From Bradyrhizobium sp. AZCC 1693 (lineage in GTDB: Bacteria; Pseudomonadota; Alphaproteobacteria; Rhizobiales; Xanthobacteraceae), in NCBI RefSeq assembly GCF_036924745.1, contig NZ_JAZHSD010000001.1, positions 2,914,001 to 2,978,000 of the forward strand: 64,000 bases of DNA. The letters run 5' to 3'. Position 1 is the first letter of the stretch; every line of letters begins with the position of its first letter. The notes below the pieces were generated by a model that was given only the letters and a program-made list of their open reading frames with translations, ran no database searches and was not told the origin of the DNA. The translations under genes were made by a program, and so were the position numbers. Positions 1 through 8,300 of the stretch are shown one piece after another.

Positions 1-199
1 TAATTGGCCAGGCGATGGAGAAACAGAGACCGGGACCCGGTCTCCGCCCGGCGAATGGATGGCAGGCTGGCCGGATGTGAGGCTGGTAGAGCTACCGCCA
101 GCTGGCGATGCATGCGTCGTTCTCGACCGTCGAGCCACAACGAATTGACCGCTGCGCACACCGCAAGCACCAGAACAGTGACGATCACGAACTCCGGTA

Positions 200-203
<4 letters not shown>
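1..203 (-). CDS. tadB: TadB-type inner-membrane pilus platform protein, N-terminus only
   Basis: The reading frame opens with ATG at 203-201, overlapping the cpaF stop codon as ATGA, and runs off the window start. About 67 residues are visible: a hydrophobic N-terminal segment (MIPEFVIVTVLVLAVCAA) followed by a basic stretch. That is how GspF-like TadB proteins begin. TadB is expected to form the membrane platform with TadC on which the CpaF ATPase acts. The assignment rests mainly on its place after cpaF in a tight tad operon, because the diagnostic T2SSF domain lies outside the window. Confidence 0.7.
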
Positions 204-1572
<1,369 letters not shown>

Positions 1573-1576
<4 letters not shown>

Positions 1577-2775
1577 AATCCGAGCAGCCTCCTCAGCCGT
1601 CCCTTCTGCTCGGTGCCGAGCCCCGTGATCTCCCGGACAATCGGGGCGAGGTGACGCCGCAGTCCTGATACGTGCTTGAGCGCTGGAATTCCGAGATTGA
1701 CCGCCTGGGTCATCCCCTTCCCGAGATCGGGTACCACCATGTCTGGTTCTGCCCCCAAGGCCTTGACAACCGCGGCCCTGGGTAGGCCGCCGGGGCGATT
1801 GGCACGGTTGAGCAAAGTAAAGACCCGATCCTTGCCGGCTATGTTGGTGACGGCAGTGCGCAGTGCATGGGCGTTGCGAAGTCCGGTCACCTCGGCTTCC
1901 AGCAGCACCAGCACATGGCGAGAAAGCGTGATCACCGGATGGATGGATGGCGGAAACGGCACCGGGACATCGACAACGATGTAATTGAACCGTTGGCGAA
2001 GCAGACCCAGCACGTGTCTGACGCCCGCCTCGGTGATGTCGAGCTGCGCATCCAGTTCCTCATCGGCGGAAATCAGGCAAACCCGCTCGTTGACCTCAAT
2101 TGCCGCGCGCTCGAGGAACAGCGTGTCCGCCCGCATCGGGTTTTCCAGAGCGATGCGCAGGCCTGGCCCAGGCTGAACCCCCAACATCACCGCCGTTTCG
2201 CCGCCTTGCAGATGGAGGTCGAGCAGCGCGACCTTGGCCTTGGTGGTTTCGGCCAGTTGAAGTGCGAGATTGATGGCGATACTCGTTGCTCCGGCGCCGC
2301 CCTGCGCGCCACAGATCGAGATCACATGCCCGCCACGATCGATTTGACCGGGCGCTACATCGCCAAGCAACTTCGGTCGCAGCTGGTCCAGCACCATGTC
2401 CCGCGTGAGCGGCCTCGGCAGGTACTCGGTCAAGCCGAGCTCCATAAGCTCGCGGTAGAAGGTGATCTCCCTGCTCTCACCGATCAGAGCCACCCGGACA
2501 TCGGGTGGGCAGACGCCGGCCAACCTTTCCAGTTCGGCAAATGGATCATCGATTCCGCTGATATCCGTCACCAACGCGAATAATTCGGTGTCGGTTTCGA
2601 GCATCCGTATGGCATTACGGATCGTGCCGCGCTTGATCGATATGTTGCTGCCTTCGAGGCCCTTGCGCAGAGCCGCAGCACTGAGCTCGTCATTTACAAA
2701 ACACACGATCCGGTTGCGCGCTACAACAGATGTAGCTTCTTCAGGCGAACTGACGACTGCAATGTTAACGCTCAT
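1573..2775 (-). CDS. cpaE: Tad pilus localisation protein CpaE (TadZ-like)
   Basis: A 400-residue CpaE-type protein: an N-terminal receiver-like domain (about 15-130, without an obvious phosphorylation site pattern) and a C-terminal ParA/MinD-like ATPase domain. The latter starts with SICGAQGGAGATSIA, a deviant Walker A that lacks the usual GK lysine; such variants are common in CpaE/TadZ. The family directs the pilus machine to its place in the cell. I start at MSVNIAVV (2775) rather than at an upstream in-frame start, because this start overlaps the cpaB stop by one base, as expected in this operon. Confidence 0.9.
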
Positions 2776-3731
2776 CAACGTTTCTCCAGCAACTTGCCTG
2801 CCTGAACCACCATCGTCGCACCCCGGCGGGAAACTTCCGACCCATCGCAGCTGACCATAGTGTCGCCGTCGCCTGAGTCCTGTTTCCTGACCGAGTATTG
2901 CTTGGTCTGACCTCCAGCATGAATGACTACCGCTGCAGTCCGGCCGGCAATTGCATTCTGGCGAGCGATTTCCGGCGACACATCGCAGCTGGACATGGCG
3001 CCAGTGTCCGCCGTATCCCACTGCTCGACTGCTGCCCGTACGGCCAGGGAGAGCGTTCCGATCTGCTTTGCGACTGTGATCTTCTTGACCTGGTCTGGCG
3101 CAAGCTCCAACGACACAGTTTGCGCTTGCTTGCCGGCCACCGAGCTAATGGTTCGCCCGCCTTGCACAATCTCCTGGTCAATCGCAATGACTCGAACGTT
3201 TGCCAGAACGGTTTCGCTCAGGGCCCGACGCGCGGGATCCGCCTTCTCGAACACTTGAGTCAATAAGACATCAACATAATCACCCGGCCTGATCAGCCCC
3301 GAGACGCCCGACTCCTCGTCCACCTTGATGCTGATTGCGCGGCTATCCGGTGCCAAGACGCTGGCCAGAAAACCCCGATCTCGCGGTCGCAATACGTCCT
3401 GTAAGGTGATCGGACTGCCAGCGTCGACGAACTTGCGAACCAGAGAGCCGGGAAGTCCGAGCTTCGAGTCGGGCGTTTCAAGAATCGCCCCTGCTGGAAG
3501 GCGTTCAGGCGGCACCGAGCGTACTGCGAAATCTTCTTCGCGGGCCAATGTACCTTTCGATAGCGGACGTGCCGCAACAAAATACCCGACAGTCGAAGGA
3601 GGCGCCGGCCCCTGCTCCGCGACCGCTACCGGAACTTGTTTCGGCAGGTTCATGTTGTAGGCAATCAGCCCGAACGCAGTGGTTGCGAGCAACAGCACCA
3701 GGATGATCGAGAGACGCAACGCGGATGACAT
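2775..3731 (-). CDS. cpaB: Flp pilus assembly protein CpaB (RcpC-like)
   Basis: A 318-residue protein with an N-terminal membrane anchor (LSIILVLLLATTAFGLIA, about 7-25), a SAF-type domain (VGYFVAARPLSKGTLAREED, about 50-110) and the RcpC-like region with VSGLIRPGDYVDVLLT (about 145-160). This is the CpaB architecture. CpaB is a periplasmic, membrane-anchored part of the Tad apparatus thought to work with the secretin. It sits one base from cpaA and overlaps cpaE. In most tad clusters cpaC and cpaD follow cpaB; here cpaE follows directly. Confidence 0.9.
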   Translation of the reverse strand: MSSALRLSIILVLLLATTAFGLIAYNMNLPKQVPVAVAEQGPAPPSTVGYFVAARPLSKGTLAREEDFAVRSVPPERLPAGAILETPDSKLGLPGSLVRKFVDAGSPITLQDVLRPRDRGFLASVLAPDSRAISIKVDEESGVSGLIRPGDYVDVLLTQVFEKADPARRALSETVLANVRVIAIDQEIVQGGRTISSVAGKQAQTVSLELAPDQVKKITVAKQIGTLSLAVRAAVEQWDTADTGAMSSCDVSPEIARQNAIAGRTAAVVIHAGGQTKQYSVRKQDSGDGDTMVSCDGSEVSRRGATMVVQAGKLLEKR

Positions 3732-3732
3732 G

Positions 3733-4248
3733 TCAAACTCCTTTGCTCAAGATGGCCCAGATGCCACCGCACGCTATGGCAACCCCGAAAGGCAGCGGCG
3801 CCTGTCGCAAATGGCGCCAGCGCTCTACCGCGTAGACGCGGCGCACGAGCGACGATCCGACGGGCGCTAGCCTGGGATATGGCAGGAGGCGCATCAGCAG
3901 ATGCATCAGGGCAAGAACGCCGCCGGCCAGCGCGGTTATGGTCAGCAGCTGAATCACGCCGGCCAGCGGGAAGCCGATCGCCAAGGCAGTCAGCAACTTG
4001 ACGTCGCCGCCGCCAATTGCTCCGCGCGTGTATAGGACAAACAGCAGCAGAAAGAGGATCGCGGCTGATATCAGCGACTCGGCGAGTTGCACCGGGCCGG
4101 TCAATTGACTGGCGATCCCGAGGAGCGCCAGCGCCAGACAAATTTCATTTCGGATCAAGCGCGTCGCGACATCGATCGTTGCGACATATAGCAACAATAG
4201 TATTTCCAGAATCGAGGCTGTGGGAGCAATCCAATTCATGAAATGCAC
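3733..4248 (-). CDS. cpaA: Prepilin peptidase CpaA (TadV-like, A24 family)
   Basis: An integral membrane aspartic peptidase that cleaves the leader of Flp prepilins. The 171-residue protein has both A24 signature sites: an early aspartate in TIDVATRLIRN (about 25) and the GGGDVKLLTAL motif (about 78-88), set between several hydrophobic helices. It is the short TadV/CpaA form without the N-methylase domain. Two starts are possible, at 4248 (MHFMNW) or 4239; I keep the first. It lies about 97 bp downstream of the pilin gene, separated by a strong stem-loop, and one base before cpaB. Confidence 0.9.
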   Translation of the reverse strand: MHFMNWIAPTASILEILLLLYVATIDVATRLIRNEICLALALLGIASQLTGPVQLAESLISAAILFLLLFVLYTRGAIGGGDVKLLTALAIGFPLAGVIQLLTITALAGGVLALMHLLMRLLPYPRLAPVGSSLVRRVYAVERWRHLRQAPLPFGVAIACGGIWAILSKGV

Positions 4249-4298
4249 GCCTCAAAAAAAGTGGAAGGCACACGAAAAAGCGGGGGCACACACTTACA

Positions 4299-4328
4299 AG
4301 AGGGGGGCACGTTGGATTGCCCCCCTCT
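4299..4328 (-). terminator. Strong stem-loop between pilin gene and cpaA
   Basis: Perfect 11-bp arms at 4299-4309 and 4318-4328 with an 8-nt loop, very G/C rich (six consecutive G:C pairs). It lies 17 bp after the pilin stop. No U-run follows immediately on the minus strand, so it may be an mRNA-stabilising or attenuating hairpin rather than a full terminator. Either role would favour high pilin expression over the downstream assembly genes. Confidence 0.6.
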
Positions 4329-4345
4329 GGGGTCAAATGGCCGTA

Positions 4346-4555
4346 TCAAACTGCCGCAGCGAAAGTGGCGGTGATAGCGGCGATCCCGGCAGTCAGCGAC
4401 TGCCCGATCGCACCACCAGCTCCAATACCGAACACAGCCGATACTGCGCCAATGATACAAACCGCGACGATAATGTACTCGAACGACACTACGCCATCCT
4501 GGTCAGTTCGCAGACGCTTCAACGCTTCCGTAGTCTTGATGTAGTATTTCAACAT
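4346..4555 (-). CDS. flp: Flp/Fap-type pilin
   Basis: A 69-residue major pilin of the Tad system. The leader MLKYYIKTTEALKRLRTDQDG ends at Gly21 (the processing site), followed by VVSFEYIIVAVCIIGAVSAV. Glu at +5 and Tyr at +6 after the cleavage site match the Flp signature, and a single hydrophobic helix follows. The start at 4555 is chosen because AAGGAAGGGG lies about 7 bases upstream and the leader length fits; a longer in-frame extension to 4654 has no such support. It is the first gene of the cpaA-cpaB-cpaE-cpaF-tadB unit. Confidence 0.93.
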   Translation of the reverse strand: MLKYYIKTTEALKRLRTDQDGVVSFEYIIVAVCIIGAVSAVFGIGAGGAIGQSLTAGIAAITATFAAAV

Positions 4556-4810
4556 AAGAAAAACCCCTTCCTTCAGGATGAATTTTGCACAACGCGTTGG
4601 CGAAAAGCCGTTGCCAACTTTTCCGATCTTAGTATCAAGCCAAAATGCTGTCATTGCTCATGGCAGGGATCGTCCGTATATGTACGGAGCGATGCGCCGG
4701 AAATTCCGGGTTACCTCCGGAGGTATGAGCCAGCACTACGCTCACCACGTTGGCGGGAGATCGAGTCGGCCGCCGCGCCCTGAATGTCGATGCGCGATGC
4801 CGCCGTTTTG

Positions 4811-5029
4811 CTAGCGTGTGCACTGGCGCACGTAGTGGCCGTTCACCCGTATCCACTGGCAGGGGCTTGGTGGAGGCTCCTTGATGACGACGTAGCCGTG
4901 GTAGTCGATGTTGGTTGGTGCGGAAAGGCCGCGCCAGAACACGGCGTTCGCGTTGGAAGAGCTCAGAGTCATCGTTGCCGAGAAACAGGCCAGGGCGACA
5001 CAGAGCAGAAAGAGTGTTCGCATCATCAT
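4811..5029 (-). CDS. Small secreted hypothetical protein
   Basis: A 72-residue protein with a clear signal peptide (MMMRTLFLLCVALACFSATM, cleavage probably after the SNANA region near 29). A short mature part follows with an aromatic stretch and a CQWIRVNGHYVRQC element, so two cysteines may form a disulfide. Three consecutive ATG codons (5029, 5026, 5023) could start it; GAGGAG lies about 13 bases upstream of the first. I do not recognise the family. Its 5' end and upstream region overlap an unrelated plus-strand gene remnant. Confidence 0.55.
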   Translation of the reverse strand: MMMRTLFLLCVALACFSATMTLSSSNANAVFWRGLSAPTNIDYHGYVVIKEPPPSPCQWIRVNGHYVRQCTR

Positions 5030-5273
5030 CGGATCCCTGCTCCTCGCAGGCTCCTGGACAAGCGGCTCGGCGTTCTTGGCGCCCTGGGCTCGACCCGGCA
5101 CCTTCATCGCGACGGTTACCGTCATTCCGTTCATGCCGGAAGGCTGGGACGTCGCCGCGGGAGGCTTCCCTGCGATGACGGACAACGTGCCCTTCCTGAT
5201 GAAGGACGTCGTTCTCCTCGCGGTCTCGCTTTATTTCCTGAGGCAGGACGCAGTTCGCCTGACGCGGCAATAA
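5016..5273 (+). pseudogene. C-terminal remnant of a DUF417/YkgB-like membrane protein
   Basis: The plus-strand frame reads VRIIIGSLLLAGSW, then GWDVAAGGFPAMTDNVPFLMKDVVLLAVSLY and ends in a basic tail. This resembles the last two membrane helices of YkgB-family proteins (GGFP, then a KD-containing helix). Nothing family-like precedes it and the usual length is about 150-190 residues, so the 5' half appears lost. The assignment is from motif memory and is moderate. Confidence 0.45.
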
Positions 5274-5307
5274 GATGGCACTCTGCTGCCTGCTCGCCTC
5301 AAGGCGA

Positions 5308-8300
5308 TCAGATGATGTGGAAGTCCGTGGCATTCACCGTGCCGCTCACCCCCGTAAGATCAATTTTGGCAATCAGGACTTTGTTACCGGAGCCGTTGCC
5401 GTCGGCGTCGTAGTAGAGATTGCCATTGTTGGTATCGTACAGAACGAAATCGTTCCCATCCGCAGCGTTGCCACCAGCGCTTGCGCTAAAGTTGGCTGCA
5501 TCCAGGACGCCCGTGGTAGACAGAGCGGTGAAGATTGAGTTCTCTAGATATATCTCGTCCGCTGAGTTGGCGCTGAAATCCTTGATCGTGTCCACATTGG
5601 TTGCTGCGTCGAGCGCAGTGTCAAAGACAAATGTGTCGTTGCCGCCTCCGCCGAACAACGTGTCATTGCCGGCGCCACCGTGGATTTGGTCATCGGCCTG
5701 TTGACCAAACACCGTATCGTTTCCGGAACCGGCAAGGATGATGTCACCATCGCCTCGCGCGAAGATTACATCGTCGCCGACGGCGGCGCTGCCGGAAATT
5801 GTGTCGCTCGCGTTCGTGCCCGTGATAACGCTGAAGGTCTCGGTGAAAGTGCTCGTCCCCTGGGTCACTTGCACGGACAGTTCATACACGCGATTGTCGT
5901 CCAGGTTGCTGGCGCTGATGACACCTGTCGAACTCACTGTAAGGTCCCCAGCAAAGCCACTAGCCGGTCCGCCTGCAAGAGTCGTTGCGCTGAGACTTGT
6001 GGCGGCAAACGAATATGGCTGGGCGCCGCCATCCGGGTCGACGACCGAAATTTGCCCGAAGGCGCCGTTCGGCAACGAATTTCCTGTCGCACCTGTGTAT
6101 GTAAAGATCAGGTCGCTGGCCGCATCATTAACACCGTTAATGGTCACCGTCGCGGTGGCGGTATTGGTGGCGCCGTGGGCATCAGTTATCGTGTAGGTGA
6201 AGGTGTCGGTCGTGCTCTGACCCACCGCCAGCGCATCCAACACATTGCCGTCCGCCGTGTAGGTTATGACGTCATCGCTGAAGTCGAACGGCGTACCGTT
6301 GTCGCTGAGAACAACCGAGCCCTTGGCGCCCTGCGTCACGGCGGTGATCTTTAGGGTCGTGGTCTCGCCGCTGTCCGGATCCGTGTCGTTCGACAGCAGG
6401 AGGGACCGCAGGTTAGCCGTGGTGGCATCTTCGTTCACCGATATGCTGTCATTGACCGCAACCGGGGTATCGTTGGTGCCGGTGATGGTGATCACCAGAT
6501 TGGCCGGCGCCGAGGCGGCACCGTTCTCGTCGGTGGCGGTGAAGGGCACGGTGAGCACCAGCGGCTCGCCGGCGTTGAGCGCATCGTAGCTCGACGCATC
6601 GAAGCTGTAGCTGCCGTCCGAAAGGAAGGTCAGCCCGGCCGGCGCCGGACCGACCAAGGCATAGGTCAAGGTCGCGGTCTCGCCGCTGTCGGCGTCGGTC
6701 GCCGAGACATTGCCGGCAATGCTGGCGTCCTCGGCGACGGCGGCGACCGCCGCGCTGGCGACCGGGATGTCGTTGGTGCCGGTGATGGTGATCACCAGAT
6801 TGGCCGGCGCCGAGGCGGCACCGTTCTCGTCGGTGGCGGTGAAGGGCACGGTCAGCACCAGCGGCTCGCCGGCGTTGAGCGCATCGTAGCTCGACGCATC
6901 GAAGCTGTAGCTGCCGTCCGAAAGGAAGGTCAGGCCGGCCGGCGCCGGACCGACCAGCGCATAGGTCAGGGTCGCGGTCTCGCCGCTGTCGGCGTCGGTC
7001 GCCGAGACATTGCCGGCAATGCTGGCGTCCTCGGCGACGGCGGCGACCGCGGCGGTGGCGACCGGAACGTCGTTGGTGCCGGTGACGGTGATCACCAGAT
7101 TGGCCGGCGCCGAGGCGGCACCGTTCTCGTCGGTGGCGGTGAAGGGCACCGTGAGCACCAGCGGCTCGCCGGCGTTGAGCGCATCATAGCTCGAGGCGTC
7201 GAAGCTGTAGCTGCCGTCCGAAAGGAAGGTCAGCCCGGCCGGCGCCGGACCGACCAGCGCATAGGTCAAGGTTGCGGTCTCGCCGCTGTCGGCGTCGGTC
7301 GCCGAGACATTGCCGGCAATGCTGGCGTCCTCGGCGACCGCGGCGACCGCCGCGGTGGCCACCGGAACGTCGTTGGTGCCGGTGACGGTGATCACCAGAT
7401 TGGCCGCCGCCGAGGCGGCACCGTTCGCGTCGGTGGCGGTGAAGGGCACGGTCAGCACCAGCGGCTCGCCGGCGTTGAGCGCATCGTAGCTCGACGCATC
7501 GAAGCTGTAGCTGCCGTCCGAAAGGAAGGTCAGCCCGGCCGGCGCCGGACCGACCAGCGCATAGGTCAGGGTCGCGGTCTCGCCGCTGTCGGCGTCGGTC
7601 GCCGAGACATTGCCGGCAATGCTGGCGTCCTCGGCGACGGCGGCGACCGCCGCGCTGGCCACCGGAACGTCGTTGGTGCCGGTGATGGTGATCACCAGAT
7701 TGGCCGGCGCCGAGGCGGCACCGTTCGCGTCGGTGGCGGTGAAGGGCACGGTGAGCACCAGCGGCTCGCCGGCGTTGAGCGCATCGTAGCTCGACGCATC
7801 GAAGCTGTAGCTGCCGTCCGAAAGGAAGGTCAGCCCGGCCGGCGCCGGACCGACCAGCGCATAGGTCAAGGTCGCGGTCTCGCCGCTGTCGGCGTCGGTC
7901 GCCGAGACATTGCCGGCAATGCTGGCGTCCTCGGCGACGGCGGCAACCGCCGCGGTGGCGACCGGAACGTCGTTGGTGCCGGTGATGGTGATCACCAGAT
8001 TGGCCGGCGCCGAGGCGGCACCGTTCGCGTCGGTGGCGGTGAAGGGCACGGTGAGCACCAGCGGCTCGCCGGCGTTGAGCGCATCGTAGCTCGACGCATC
8101 GAAGCTGTAGCTGCCGTCCGAAAGGAAGGTCAGCCCGGCCGGCGCCGGACCGACCAAGGCATAGGTCAAGGTCGCGGTCTCGCCGCTGTCGGCGTCGGTC
8201 GCCGAGACATTGCCGGCAATGCTGGCGTCCTCGGCGACGGCGGCGACCGCCGCGGTGGCCACCGGAACGTCGTTGGTGCCGGTGACGGTGATCACCAGAT

